This document shows positions 50,031 through 59,003 of a stretch of DNA of 64,000 nt, piece after piece. The notes below the pieces were generated by a model that was not told where the DNA came from, did not search any database, and saw only the letters and a list, made by a program, of their open reading frames with translations. Positions within the stretch are counted from its first letter, which is position 1, and the number at the start of each line of letters is the position of its first letter. Where the stretch lies: the NCBI GenBank assembly GCA_963708725.1, contig CAVPTL010000008.1, forward strand, positions 682,001 to 746,000. Direction: 5' to 3'. The DNA comes from CAVPTL01 sp963708725 (GTDB lineage: Bacteria; Actinomycetota; Thermoleophilia; Gaiellales; JAICJC01). The translations under genes and the position numbers were made by a program.

Positions 50031-51560
50031 GTGAAGTTCCGACCGAAAGTCCTTGGACTCGCGGCCTTGGGCGTGCTTTTGGCTCCAGTCGTGGCCTCCT
50101 CGGCGGTGAACCACACCGAGGGCGAACCCGGCGCCTCGGGCCGCGCCAATCCACCGTCACGGCTTCCGTCGGCGGGGCTCCAGGCCGCGACCGCCGCACA
50201 TCCCGACTATCCCCGCGCCTTGTGGGAGCCGGCCTCGGTGCACAACTACACCGTCGCTGATCGCCCGATCGACCTGCCGATCAACCGCATCATCATCCAC
50301 GTGGCCGAGGGCGGCTTCAAAGGCACCTACCAGTGGTTCAAGAACCGTGCCGCGGCGAGCTCGGCACACTACGTTGTCGGCTCAGCCGGCCAGGTCGCCC
50401 AGATGGTGCCGGAACGCGACATCGCCTGGCACGCCGGCAACTGGCCGTACAACGAGACCTCGATCGGGATCGAGCACGCCGGTTTCACCAACCGGACGGT
50501 GTTTCCCGATGCGCAGTACCGCGCGTCCGCCAAGCTCGCCGGCTACCTCGCACGCAAATACCTGATCATTCCCGACCGCCGCCATGTGATCGGCCATAAC
50601 CAGGTGCCCGACCCCAACCATCGTGGGCAGTTCGGCGGCTTCGCCCACCACACCGATCCCGGGCGCACGTGGAACTGGCCACTCTATATGGCGTATCTGC
50701 GGATGAACGCGCACGATACCTATCAACAGATCGTCGATTCGACGACGCCGAGTCGGATCACGCACAAGAACTCGAAGTGGCAGTATCGCCTCGACCTTCC
50801 TCAGGCGCAGAGCTATGACCTCTTCATGCGCTGGCCGTGCAACACGCCGACCAGGTCAGCCACCGTCGGGATCGCGACGGCTTCCGGGCCCCGGACTGTT
50901 CACGTGGACGAGAGCAGGTTCTGTAAGCGCGGATGGAACCGGCTGGGGACGTTTGCGATGGCCGCCGGAGACTCGTGGAAGCTCGTCGTCTCGGGCCCCG
51001 CGTCGGCGAATCCGATCCGCGTGGTCGAGGCCACCGATCCAGTGCTTCCCACCGCACCCGACATCTCGATCGACCCCCAGCCTGGAGCGCTTCACGTCTC
51101 GTGGTCGCAGGCGACGGACAACATCGGGGTCGGTGGCTATCAGCTGTGGGTGGGTGGCGCCAAGATCTACCAGGGCACGAACCGCGAAGCCACCGCGAGC
51201 GGCCTGTCGTGCAACAAGGCCTACTCGATCTCGGTGAGAACGCTTGATCTCATCTCCAACCGTTCGCCCCGCAACCTGCTGACGGCGACCACTCCGCCCT
51301 GTCCGACCAACCCCACAAACCTCGCGGTGTCGGATATCACCGGTACGTCGCTCAAGCTTTCGTGGTCAGACGCGGGCGGCACAGGCGTTGGTTTCGATAC
51401 CTATCTCGACTCCGTGCATCAGGCGTCGATCACCGCGACGTCGTATACCTACACGGGCTTGAAGTGCGGGAAGCAGTACGTGTTCGGCGTTGCCTCTCAC
51501 GACGCCGCGGGGCATATCTCGACGCACGTGCATCTGTACGCCACCACCGCGGCCTGTTAG
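50031..51560 (+). CDS. Secreted N-acetylmuramoyl-L-alanine amidase with fibronectin type III domains
   Basis: The 509-aa protein has a signal peptide (LGLAALGVLLAPVVASSAV). The amidase_2 domain (about 70-235) has NRIIIHVAEGG, DIAWHAGNW, SIGIEHAGF, a conserved VIGHNQVPDPNH and HHTDPGRTW (zinc His/Asp), so it cleaves peptidoglycan stem peptides. A linker domain (about 245-335) is followed by two fibronectin-like modules (starting near 340 and 425). GTG start. The last 4 bases overlap the convergent exonuclease gene. Likely acts on its own cell wall, as no phage genes are near. Confidence 0.9.
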   Translation: MKFRPKVLGLAALGVLLAPVVASSAVNHTEGEPGASGRANPPSRLPSAGLQAATAAHPDYPRALWEPASVHNYTVADRPIDLPINRIIIHVAEGGFKGTYQWFKNRAAASSAHYVVGSAGQVAQMVPERDIAWHAGNWPYNETSIGIEHAGFTNRTVFPDAQYRASAKLAGYLARKYLIIPDRRHVIGHNQVPDPNHRGQFGGFAHHTDPGRTWNWPLYMAYLRMNAHDTYQQIVDSTTPSRITHKNSKWQYRLDLPQAQSYDLFMRWPCNTPTRSATVGIATASGPRTVHVDESRFCKRGWNRLGTFAMAAGDSWKLVVSGPASANPIRVVEATDPVLPTAPDISIDPQPGALHVSWSQATDNIGVGGYQLWVGGAKIYQGTNREATASGLSCNKAYSISVRTLDLISNRSPRNLLTATTPPCPTNPTNLAVSDITGTSLKLSWSDAGGTGVGFDTYLDSVHQASITATSYTYTGLKCGKQYVFGVASHDAAGHISTHVHLYATTAAC

Positions 51561-52186
51561 CCGTCTTGGTAGTAGCTCGCGCGGGTCTGCATCAGCTTTT
51601 CGGCTGATCGCAACTTGCGCACCGTGTCGCGGCCGACGCGTTCCAGATGGGTTGCGAGCGCGAGGAATACCTGCGCGGTGGTGAGCGCATCACCGAGCGC
51701 GTGATGGGGACGGTGCACCGGAAGCCCGAGGTCTTCAGCGATGGCCGAGAGCGCGCGCAGCTGTGGATCTGGGTGCTGCTGTTCGACCTCCCACAGCCGA
51801 TACAGCTGGGCGGTGTCGATCAGCGTGCGCGGTAGCCGAACGCCGAGCCCGCGCAGGGGCTTTGACAGGAACCCACGCTCGACCCACTCGGCATGCGCGA
51901 CCACCTCGGCACCGGTGAGAACCTCGGCCAGCGGCGCGAGCGCCTCGGGCGCCGCGGGTGCATCGCGCAAGTCCTGCTCTCGGATGCCGTGAATCAGTAT
52001 CGATTGCGCCGGCAGCTCGCGCTGCGGGTTGACCAGCCCGTACACCGACGCCCCCGCCACGATCCGGCCCCGCTCGATCGGTATCGCGCCGAACGAGATC
52101 ACGCGATCGGTACGGGGGTCGAGTCCCGTGGTCTCGATATCGACCGCAACCAGCCGTGCCTCACGCCACGATCCACGGCGTGTCAT
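51557..52186 (-). CDS. DnaQ-like 3'-5' exonuclease (DNA polymerase III epsilon family)
   Basis: The 209-aa DEDDh exonuclease has LVAVDIETTGLDPRTDRVI (Exo I, DxE), VVAHAEWVERGFL (Exo II, with Glu near the usual Asn/Asp-Phe) and HHALGDALTTAQVFL (Exo III, H-x4-D). Its start overlaps the end of the DUF294 gene by 4 nt; in related bacteria the two activities are often adjacent. It may proofread or process nucleic acids. Confidence 0.87.
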   Translation of the reverse strand: MTRRGSWREARLVAVDIETTGLDPRTDRVISFGAIPIERGRIVAGASVYGLVNPQRELPAQSILIHGIREQDLRDAPAAPEALAPLAEVLTGAEVVAHAEWVERGFLSKPLRGLGVRLPRTLIDTAQLYRLWEVEQQHPDPQLRALSAIAEDLGLPVHRPHHALGDALTTAQVFLALATHLERVGRDTVRKLRSAEKLMQTRASYYQDG

Positions 52187-54036
52187 CGGTCGAGCGCCAG
52201 CAGCGACTCGACGCCCCGCTGGATCCGGGCGACCGCGCGGAACGCCTCCTTGAGGTATGTCCGCGTGAGCGGCGAGAGCGCGCTGGGGGCGATGTGGTCA
52301 TCCAGCGGTTCTCCGGCGTCGAGCTGGGCGATCTGGTGTTCCATGCGGAGGTCGGCAAACAGCGTGAATGCGTCGCGCAGCACGGCAACATCTCTGGCCG
52401 GCAGCGTTCCGGCCGCCTCGGCGGCATCGAGCCGAGCAGCGGTCGAGGCTGAGGCCACGCCGGCTTCCATTGCAGCCGCGCGCGCCAGATCGGTGATCGG
52501 GAGCAGGCCGCCGGTCTTGATGTCGAGCTGGCCCCGGTGTCGGCCATCATGCTCCACCACCAACCCCCTCACGAATCCCAGCGGGGGTCGGTTTGCCAGC
52601 GCGAGCTGGCGCAGCAGCCGCAGCATCTGCGGGTGCCGACGGGCGTGAGTGAAGGTCGCGTTCAGGCGCGGCTCGGCCAGCTGCCCGTTCCACACTCCGC
52701 GGGCGTCGACGATCACGCTCAGCAGGATCACCGCCTTGGGCTGGCCCGGATTCTCGAGCCACGACTCGACGTCCTGATTCCATCGCGAGATCGACCGTCG
52801 AAACAGTCGGTTGGAAGCAGTCGCGCCCTTCCCGCACTCTGCGGTGCCTGCGGATACCTGGCCACTGGTCACGAGCGCGGCCAGCTGGGCGAGCCAGGCG
52901 TCTGCGGCTGGGTCGGCCTCATCCCCATCCCACGCGATCGCGGTATCGGCATCCGAGCCCGGGAACGCTTCGCCACGGGCGTAGCTTCCAAGTGCGAACC
53001 AGGTGTAGGGAACCGGGGGTGGGCCCAGCGCAGTCTCGGTCAGCTCGATCAGTCGTCGCGTGAGCGCGTCGTTGACCGTGGCCATCACCCGGCCAATCGC
53101 GCTTGCCGTGGCGCCGGCCTTGTGCAGATCGGCGACCACCGGGCGGAGTCGGCGACCGGTCTCGATCAGCTGCTCGCGAGTGTCGGCGTTACGAATCGCT
53201 GAGCGCAGGTGAAATGGCCAGCGGGCCTCGACTGCCATCAGGTCGGTGTCGGCCACGACTCCCACCAGGTTTCGCTTGGCATCCAACACCGGGAAGTGGC
53301 GAACTCCCCGGTCAAGCATCTCGAGCAGGACGTCACCCGCCGTGCGGTCGGCCGAAACGGTGCGGGCCGGCGCGGTCATGATTTCGCGCAGCTCCGTTTC
53401 GGGGCCGGCACCTGCCGCCACGACCCGGGTTCGAAGGTCACGGTCGGTCACGATCCCAAGCGAGTCGCCGAGATCGACCAGCACCGACGAGGAGCCCGCC
53501 GCGGCCATCTCGGTGGCCGCCCGCTGGACGGTGGTGGACGGTTCGCAGACGACCGCGGAGTGCGGTACGAGATCTCGCACGAGTCGCTGCCCGGGGTCGA
53601 CCCGATCCGGGCTGCCGGTTCGGGAGTCACGCAGTTCGTAGCTGCCGCCGGCGGAGTGGACGAGGTATCGAAGCGCCGCCGGGCGGGCGAGCACCGGGCG
53701 GATGATTGCGCCCGGGAGCCTGTAGCAGAGCGTGTCTTCGACCGTGCGTACGGCCACGCCGAGCAGCTCGCCGGTGAGCAGCGTGTTGTGCCCGAACATC
53801 TCGCCTTCGCCGAGCTGGTCGACCACGCGGTTATGGTCGACGAGTTCCACCAGCCCGCGGCGAACGATCCACACGTGCTCCGGGGGCTCGGCTGCCTGAA
53901 GCAGAATCGTGGTGCCGGCGGCATGAAACTCGATTTCGCAGGCGGCGGCCACGCGCTCGACCTCCTCGGGCTCCAGCGTGTCAAACGGTGGCGTCTTTGC
54001 GAGGAACTCGGCAATGTCGTGCATGTTTCGGATCAT
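52183..54036 (-). CDS. cNMP-binding/CBS/DUF294 nucleotidyltransferase-like signal-transduction protein
   Basis: The 617-aa protein has, in order, a cyclic-nucleotide-binding fold (about 10-125, EFHAAGTTILLQAAEPP and GEGEMFGHNTLL), paired CBS domains (about 160-270; SLGIVTDRDLRTR and LVGVVADTDLMA), a DUF294 nucleotidyltransferase-like domain with ALGSYARGEAFPGSDADTAI (about 350) and a C-terminal helical DUF294_C domain. It may modify a partner in response to nucleotide binding; the pairing with the epsilon-like exonuclease is conserved in many bacteria. ATG 54036 or 54024. Confidence 0.88.
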   Translation of the reverse strand: MIRNMHDIAEFLAKTPPFDTLEPEEVERVAAACEIEFHAAGTTILLQAAEPPEHVWIVRRGLVELVDHNRVVDQLGEGEMFGHNTLLTGELLGVAVRTVEDTLCYRLPGAIIRPVLARPAALRYLVHSAGGSYELRDSRTGSPDRVDPGQRLVRDLVPHSAVVCEPSTTVQRAATEMAAAGSSSVLVDLGDSLGIVTDRDLRTRVVAAGAGPETELREIMTAPARTVSADRTAGDVLLEMLDRGVRHFPVLDAKRNLVGVVADTDLMAVEARWPFHLRSAIRNADTREQLIETGRRLRPVVADLHKAGATASAIGRVMATVNDALTRRLIELTETALGPPPVPYTWFALGSYARGEAFPGSDADTAIAWDGDEADPAADAWLAQLAALVTSGQVSAGTAECGKGATASNRLFRRSISRWNQDVESWLENPGQPKAVILLSVIVDARGVWNGQLAEPRLNATFTHARRHPQMLRLLRQLALANRPPLGFVRGLVVEHDGRHRGQLDIKTGGLLPITDLARAAAMEAGVASASTAARLDAAEAAGTLPARDVAVLRDAFTLFADLRMEHQIAQLDAGEPLDDHIAPSALSPLTRTYLKEAFRAVARIQRGVESLLALDR

Positions 54037-54063
54037 CCCACGCCTGCGGTTTGACGGCGAAGG

Positions 54064-54079
54064 AAGTGACTGCTAACTT
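54064..54079. promoter_or_regulatory. TetR operator O1 overlapping the tetR -10
   Basis: AAGTGACTGCTAACTT. Its TAACTT is also the -10 box, 7 nt before ATG 54087, so binding would shut off the repressor's own leaderless transcript. 13 of 16 bases match site O2 in reverse orientation. Confidence 0.6.
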
Positions 54080-54086
54080 AAGACGC

Positions 54087-54668
54087 ATGACGATCGAGAG
54101 TGAGATCAAGCAGGACGGACGGGCGGCCAGGATGCCCGCGGCGGAGCGGCGCGAGCAGATCGTGAAGGCCGCGGCGATCGAGTTCGCGGCGCGCGGCTTG
54201 CATGGCACCGCCACCGAGGACATCGCGAATCGAAGCGGGATCACCCAGCCGTATGTGTTTCGTCTGTTCGGCACCAAGAAGGCGCTCTTTCTCGCGGTCG
54301 TCGAGTATCACTTCGATGAGGTTCAGCGGCTGTTCCAGGCCGCCGTCGATTCGGTGCCGGACGCGAGTACCGAGCTGCGTCTCCGGGCGATGGGCGAGGC
54401 CTACGCGCTGCTACTGCGCGATCGCACGATGTTGCTGATGCAGATGCAGTGCTACGCGGCCTGCGGCGACGACGAGGTGCGCGCTGTGGTGCAGCGGCGG
54501 TATGGAGCGTTGTATCGCTGGGTGGAGGAGGTGACCGGTGCCGATGACCTGGAGATGCACCAGTTCTTCTCGACCGGGATGCTCATGAATGTTGCGGCGG
54601 CGGTGGATCTGGTCAGTGTCGCCGAGCCGTGGGTCGCCAACTGTCTCGCGGTTCCGAACCGGGCCTGA
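54087..54668 (+). CDS. TetR family repressor of the adjacent exporter
   Basis: The 193-aa protein has a TetR DNA-binding domain: AERREQIVKAAAIEFAARG, EDIANRSGITQPYVFRLFG and TKKALFLAVVEYHF. A helical ligand domain follows. Unlike the pair at the window start it is transcribed in the same direction as the exporter, 62 bp upstream of it, with operators before both genes. Confidence 0.92.
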   Translation: MTIESEIKQDGRAARMPAAERREQIVKAAAIEFAARGLHGTATEDIANRSGITQPYVFRLFGTKKALFLAVVEYHFDEVQRLFQAAVDSVPDASTELRLRAMGEAYALLLRDRTMLLMQMQCYAACGDDEVRAVVQRRYGALYRWVEEVTGADDLEMHQFFSTGMLMNVAAAVDLVSVAEPWVANCLAVPNRA

Positions 54669-54692
54669 GGGTTCGAGTTTTTTTGATCCATG

Positions 54693-54708
54693 AAGTTAGT
54701 AACCACTT
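54693..54708. promoter_or_regulatory. TetR operator O2 before the exporter
   Basis: AAGTTAGTAACCACTT, the inverse of O1 with three changes. It lies between the TetR stop and the exporter's ribosome-binding site, so the exporter can be repressed independently. Confidence 0.6.
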
Positions 54709-54730
54709 ACAATCTTGGAGAGGGAAGGTA

Positions 54731-56143
54731 ATGACGCAAAGAACACAGGCAATCTGGACATTCGCGATCGTCTCGATCGCGCTGTTCATGACCACGCTCG
54801 ACAATCTGGTCGTGACAACCGCACTGCCGACGATCCAGCGGGATCTGAACGCGTCGGTGTCCGAGCTCGAGTGGACGGTCAACGCATACACGCTGACGTT
54901 CGCGGTGCTGCTGATGATGGGTGCAGCGCTGGGTGATCGGTTCGGTCGTAAGAAGCTCTTCCTGATCGGCCTCGTGATCTTCACCGGGGGCTCGGCGGCG
55001 GCGGCACTGGCGCCATCCATCAACGCGTTGATCGCGGCCCGCGCGATCCAGGGGGCCGGCGGGGCGATCGTCACTCCGCTCACCTTGACGCTCCTGTCGG
55101 CGGCGGTTCCGGCCGAAAAGCGTGGCGTCGCGCTGGGCGCGTGGGGTGGTATCTCCGGTCTCGGAGTCGCGCTTGGTCCGGTGATCGGCGGAGCCATCGT
55201 GCAAGGCATCTCGTGGCAGTGGATCTTCTGGCTGAACGTGCCCATCGGCTTGATCGCTCTGCCGCTCGGGGCGCGCTTCCTGCGCGAGAGCTACGGGCCT
55301 GCCAAGTCACTCGATCTTGGTGGAGTCGCTCTTCTCACCGCGGGCATGTTCGGGATCGTGTTCGGTCTGGTACGCGGTAACAGCGTCGGCTGGTCGAGCC
55401 CGCAGATCATCGCATCGCTTGCGATCGGAGTGATCCTGACCGCGTTGTTCGTGGCCTGGGAGCTGCGCGCACGCGAGCCAATGCTGCCGATGGGCTTCTT
55501 CAAGAGCCGGGCCTTCAGCGCCGCGAACGCTTCGTCTCTGATGATGTTCTTCGGGATGTTCGGGTCGATCTTCCTGCTGACCCAGTACCTTCAGAACGTC
55601 CAGGGCTACTCGGCCCTGAGCGCCGGCCTCCACATCCTGCCGTGGACGGGTATGCCGATGATCGTCGCGCCGATCGCCGGTGCGATGTCTGACCGCATCG
55701 GCGGGCGGCCGTTGATCGCGACCGGGCTTGCGCTCCAGGCAATTGCCCTGGCGTGGCTGGCCGCGGTGCTGTCACCGACCGTGGCCTACAGCGCGATCGT
55801 GATTCCGTTCATGCTGGCCGGCGTCGGGATGGCGCTCTTCTTCGCGCCGATGGCGGCGGTCGTGCTCGGCTCGGTCGGGCGCAGTCACGCCGGCCAGGCG
55901 TCGGGTGCCAACAATGCGATCCGCGAGCTCGGCGGCGTGTTCGGAGTTGCGGTGCTGGCCGCCATCTTCACGCACGCGGGTGGCTACGGCTCGGCGCAGA
56001 GCTTCACCGACGGAATCACCCCGGCCCTGTGGACGGGTGCCGCGGTGGTCGGCCTGGGAGCCGTCGCCGGTGCACTCATCCCCGGACGTCGCGGAACCAT
56101 CGGCGTCCAGGAGGCGAACTCGATCGCAGCCGAAGCCGCCTGA
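54731..56143 (+). CDS. DHA2-family MFS drug exporter (paralogue of the gene at 957)
   Basis: The 470-aa, 14-TM antiporter has LDNLVVTTALPTIQRDL, ELEWTVNAYTLTFA, GDRFGRKKLF, PLTLTLLSAAVPAEKRG and GPVIGGAIVQGISW, closely following the exporter at 957. ATG 54731 follows GGAGAGGGAAGG. Controlled by the upstream TetR. Substrate unknown; drugs or toxic metabolites are typical for this subfamily. Confidence 0.93.
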   Translation: MTQRTQAIWTFAIVSIALFMTTLDNLVVTTALPTIQRDLNASVSELEWTVNAYTLTFAVLLMMGAALGDRFGRKKLFLIGLVIFTGGSAAAALAPSINALIAARAIQGAGGAIVTPLTLTLLSAAVPAEKRGVALGAWGGISGLGVALGPVIGGAIVQGISWQWIFWLNVPIGLIALPLGARFLRESYGPAKSLDLGGVALLTAGMFGIVFGLVRGNSVGWSSPQIIASLAIGVILTALFVAWELRAREPMLPMGFFKSRAFSAANASSLMMFFGMFGSIFLLTQYLQNVQGYSALSAGLHILPWTGMPMIVAPIAGAMSDRIGGRPLIATGLALQAIALAWLAAVLSPTVAYSAIVIPFMLAGVGMALFFAPMAAVVLGSVGRSHAGQASGANNAIRELGGVFGVAVLAAIFTHAGGYGSAQSFTDGITPALWTGAAVVGLGAVAGALIPGRRGTIGVQEANSIAAEAA

Positions 56144-56157
56144 TCCGATCGGAAACT

Positions 56158-56194
56158 GGGTGAATAAATGGTGCCTGGCACCATTTATTCACCC
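56158..56194. repeat. Dispersed palindrome, copy 5 (AAATGG type)
   Basis: Perfect 37-bp inverted repeat with arm GGGTGAATAAATGGTGCC and central T, between co-directional exporter and ftsH genes. It could terminate the exporter transcript. Confidence 0.9.
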
Positions 56195-56233
56195 GGTGGT
56201 TTGCCCGTCACGGAGCCGATGAACCCGGGCCAC

Positions 56234-56239
56234 TACACT
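56234..56239 (+). promoter_or_regulatory. -10 box, leaderless ftsH start
   Basis: TACACT lies 6 nt before ATG 56246, supporting that start over the in-frame ATG at 56219. Confidence 0.6.
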
Positions 56240-56245
56240 TCGGCG

Positions 56246-58201
56246 ATGGCGGATTCCAATCCTCGTGCCGCCCGGAGCTCGGGCCCCGATCCAAAGCCGC
56301 CGTCGCGCTGGCGAGTCGAAGGAGCATCCAAGGCCGCCGGTGGCGGCGGGCGCCGGTGGTTGCCGTTCGGCATCCTGATGGCCGTGCTGCTCGGCGTCAA
56401 CTGGATCATCTCGTCGCACTTCAACGCCCCGCCGCCGCGACCGACCGTCTCCTACACCTTCTTCATCGAGCAGGTCAAGAAGGCGAACGTCTCTGAGATC
56501 AACACCACCGGGCTCACGGTGCAGGGCTCGTTCATCGGCTCCACGGCGCTTCCCAAGGGCACTTCAGACAGCCCGTCGACCCGCTTCCAGACCGAGATCC
56601 CGACGTTTGTCGATAACGATGCGCTGAACGCGCTGCTCGACAAGGAGCACGTGATCATCAACGCCCACAGCGCCGACTCGGCGCCGCCGTTCTGGGAGCA
56701 GCTGCTGCTCGGATTTGGCCCCACGATCCTGCTTGTCGGTCTGTTCATCCTGATCTTCCGGCGGGCGAGTGCGGGGTCCGCCCTTGGTTCCTTTGGCCGA
56801 TCGCGGGCCAAGCGCTACCAGGAAGGCGAGAAGCGGGTCACGTTTGCCGATGTCGCCGGTATCGACGAGGCCGAGGAAGAGCTGGCCGAGGTCGTCGACT
56901 TTCTCAAGACGCCGCAGAAGTACACCGCCCTGGGTGCCCGCGTCCCCAAGGGCGTGCTGCTCTCCGGGCCGCCGGGGACGGGCAAGACGCTGCTCGCCCG
57001 CGCGGTCGCCGGCGAGGCGGGCGTTCCGTTCTTCTCGATCTCGGCGTCGGAGTTCATCGAGGCGATCGTGGGTGTCGGTGCCAGCCGCGTGCGAGACCTG
57101 TTCGTGCAGGCCAAGGAGACGGCGCCCGCCATCGTCTTCATCGACGAGCTCGATGCGATCGGACGCTCGCGCGGTGGGGGCGCATCGATTGGCGGCCACG
57201 ATGAGCGCGAGCAGACGCTCAACCAGATCCTTACCGAGATGGACGGGTTTACGGGCACCGAGGGCGTGATCGTGATCGCTTCGACCAACCGGCCCGAGGT
57301 GCTCGACTCGGCGCTGCTGCGGCCCGGCCGCTTCGATCGCCGCGTCTCGGTCAGCCCGCCCGATCAGCTCGGCCGCGAGCAGATCCTTCAAGTGCATACG
57401 CGCGGCGTTCCGGTCTCGCCAGACGTCGACCTCGGCGCCCTGGCGTCGAGCACCCCGGGGATGGTCGGAGCCGACCTTCAAAACCTCGTCAACGAGGCCG
57501 CGCTGACCGCTGCACGCCGGGGTCACAAGGCCGTCCAGACTGCTGATTTCACCGACTCGCTCGAGCGGATCGTGCTGGGTGCCGAACGCCGGATCATGAT
57601 CTCGCCCGAGGATCGCGAGCGCACCGCCTATCACGAGTCCGGCCACGCGCTGGTTGGAATGGTGATCCCCGGTGGCGATCCGGTGCGCAAGATCTCGATC
57701 ATCCCGCGTGGGCGCGCGCTGGGCGTCACCTTCCAGAGCCCCGATGCCGATCGCTACGGATACACCGACGAGTTTCTTCGCGGCCGGTTAGCCGGCATGC
57801 TCGGCGGCCGCGCCGCCGAAGAGGTCATCTACGGCGATCTGACGACGGGCGCCGAGTCAGACCTCGAGCAGGCGACCCGGATCGCTCGCCAGATGGTGGG
57901 CCGCTGGGGCATGTCCGAGCAGATCGGACTGGTGTCGGTGCTTCCTGGGCCCAACGATGAGCCGACGCTCTTCCCCGGTGGCAACGACGGTGTCTCTGAG
58001 CGGACTCGACAGATGGTCGACGACGAGGCCCGCCGCATCATCGAGGAGGCACACCGCACCGCGCTCGAAACCCTGGCCGCCCATCGCGACCAGCTCGAGG
58101 CCCTCGCGCGCGCTCTGCTCGAGCGCGAGACACTCGACGAGCTCGACGCCTACCGGATCGCCGGTATCCAGCGTGACCCGGTGCCCGAGCCGAGCCTTTG
58201 A
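56246..58201 (+). CDS. ftsH: ATP-dependent zinc metalloprotease FtsH
   Basis: The 651-aa membrane AAA+ protease degrades damaged or short-lived membrane and cytosolic proteins. TM1 is near 38-55 and TM2 near 152-172, with a small external domain between. Then FADVAGIDEAEEELAEVV, Walker A GPPGTGKT (about 240), Walker B VFIDELDAIG, the second region of homology NRPEVLDSALLRPGRFDR, and zinc site HESGH (about 463) with the third ligand in TTGAESDLEQAT. The longer frame starting in the palindrome at 56168 is rejected. Confidence 0.96.
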   Translation: MADSNPRAARSSGPDPKPPSRWRVEGASKAAGGGGRRWLPFGILMAVLLGVNWIISSHFNAPPPRPTVSYTFFIEQVKKANVSEINTTGLTVQGSFIGSTALPKGTSDSPSTRFQTEIPTFVDNDALNALLDKEHVIINAHSADSAPPFWEQLLLGFGPTILLVGLFILIFRRASAGSALGSFGRSRAKRYQEGEKRVTFADVAGIDEAEEELAEVVDFLKTPQKYTALGARVPKGVLLSGPPGTGKTLLARAVAGEAGVPFFSISASEFIEAIVGVGASRVRDLFVQAKETAPAIVFIDELDAIGRSRGGGASIGGHDEREQTLNQILTEMDGFTGTEGVIVIASTNRPEVLDSALLRPGRFDRRVSVSPPDQLGREQILQVHTRGVPVSPDVDLGALASSTPGMVGADLQNLVNEAALTAARRGHKAVQTADFTDSLERIVLGAERRIMISPEDRERTAYHESGHALVGMVIPGGDPVRKISIIPRGRALGVTFQSPDADRYGYTDEFLRGRLAGMLGGRAAEEVIYGDLTTGAESDLEQATRIARQMVGRWGMSEQIGLVSVLPGPNDEPTLFPGGNDGVSERTRQMVDDEARRIIEEAHRTALETLAAHRDQLEALARALLERETLDELDAYRIAGIQRDPVPEPSL

Positions 58202-58202
58202 G

Positions 58203-58973
58203 ATGGCGCGCACAGCGATCCCCGGGTTGGTGGTCGCGACGGACACGGCGGTCCCCGGCGGCCTGATCCGCGGGCAGGTGTCGGGAGGGCCGGAGGAGCT
58301 GCGCTTGATCCGGTTCGAGGGATCCCCGGCGGGAACGGCTCCGGTGGTTCTGGCCCGGGCGGCTCCTGACGCGGATGGCGGGTTCGAGTTGACGCTGCCC
58401 GAGAACTCGGCGCCGACGTTCAAGAGCACTCGCTGCTCGATTGCCTACGGGGTACGAGCGGGCTCCAAGCGCCGCACGCGCACCGATCCGGTGGTGCCGG
58501 TGGTGGTGGTGTCACCGCTCGAGCACGTGTCTCTGACCGAAAGCGGCCCGCTCCACGACCGCATGATCGCGCGGTTTGACGCGCGCCACTTTCACCTCGA
58601 GCTGTCGCATGCCGACGTTCAGGGTGGTGGCCGCATCAGCGGGCGGGTGCATCTCGACCGCGGCGATCCGCCGCCCGTGGTCACCGTGACCTCGCGGTGC
58701 GAAGAGGTCTGGAGGATCGATCGGATGTCGCTCAACATGAAGCGGCCGCCACTCTGGAACTACGAGGGGCTGTGGCAGGAGCGGCGGGAACTCGAATGGC
58801 CGCTTGGGCAGCGCTGGTTGGGATTCGACTTCGCGCTGCCCGCGCACCTCCCACCGGCCGTCGAAGCCAGCTCGATCGCTTGGCGCTATGAGGTGGAGGT
58901 GTCGCGACCGACTCGCTTCGCGATGCAGGAGCGCGCTGTCGCCACGCCAATCGGCTTTGAAGTCGTCCTGTGA
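58203..58973 (+). CDS. Arrestin-fold-like protein of unknown function
   Basis: The 256-aa protein is mostly beta-rich. PGGLIRGQVSGGPEELRLIRFEG near the N-terminus and GGRISGRVHLDRGDPPPVV near 140 look like the two arrestin-like or SpoOM-like sandwich domains, and LPPAVEASSIAWRYEVEV closes the second. No catalytic motif. It starts 1 bp after the ftsH stop, so it is co-transcribed and might be an adaptor of that protease (inference). The TGA stop is in a palindrome shared with the convergent gene. Confidence 0.55.
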   Translation: MARTAIPGLVVATDTAVPGGLIRGQVSGGPEELRLIRFEGSPAGTAPVVLARAAPDADGGFELTLPENSAPTFKSTRCSIAYGVRAGSKRRTRTDPVVPVVVVSPLEHVSLTESGPLHDRMIARFDARHFHLELSHADVQGGGRISGRVHLDRGDPPPVVTVTSRCEEVWRIDRMSLNMKRPPLWNYEGLWQERRELEWPLGQRWLGFDFALPAHLPPAVEASSIAWRYEVEVSRPTRFAMQERAVATPIGFEVVL

Positions 58974-59003
58974 ATAACGGTGCCTGGCACCGTTATTCAC
59001 AGG
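58967..59003. repeat. Dispersed palindrome, copy 6 (AACGG type), supplying stop codons to both converging genes
   Basis: Perfect 37-bp inverted repeat with arm CCTGTGAATAACGGTGCC and central T. TGA 58971-58973 ends the arrestin-like gene; on the other strand, TGA 58999-58997 ends the peptidase gene. Confidence 0.92.

Noticed and set aside
56168..56245. Extended N-terminus of FtsH
   Set aside because: It also begins in a palindrome. A -10 box 6 nt upstream of 56246 supports the shorter start.
22988..59003. CRISPR-like repeats
   Set aside because: The palindromes are single copies kilobases apart with genes between them; there are no spacers or cas genes.
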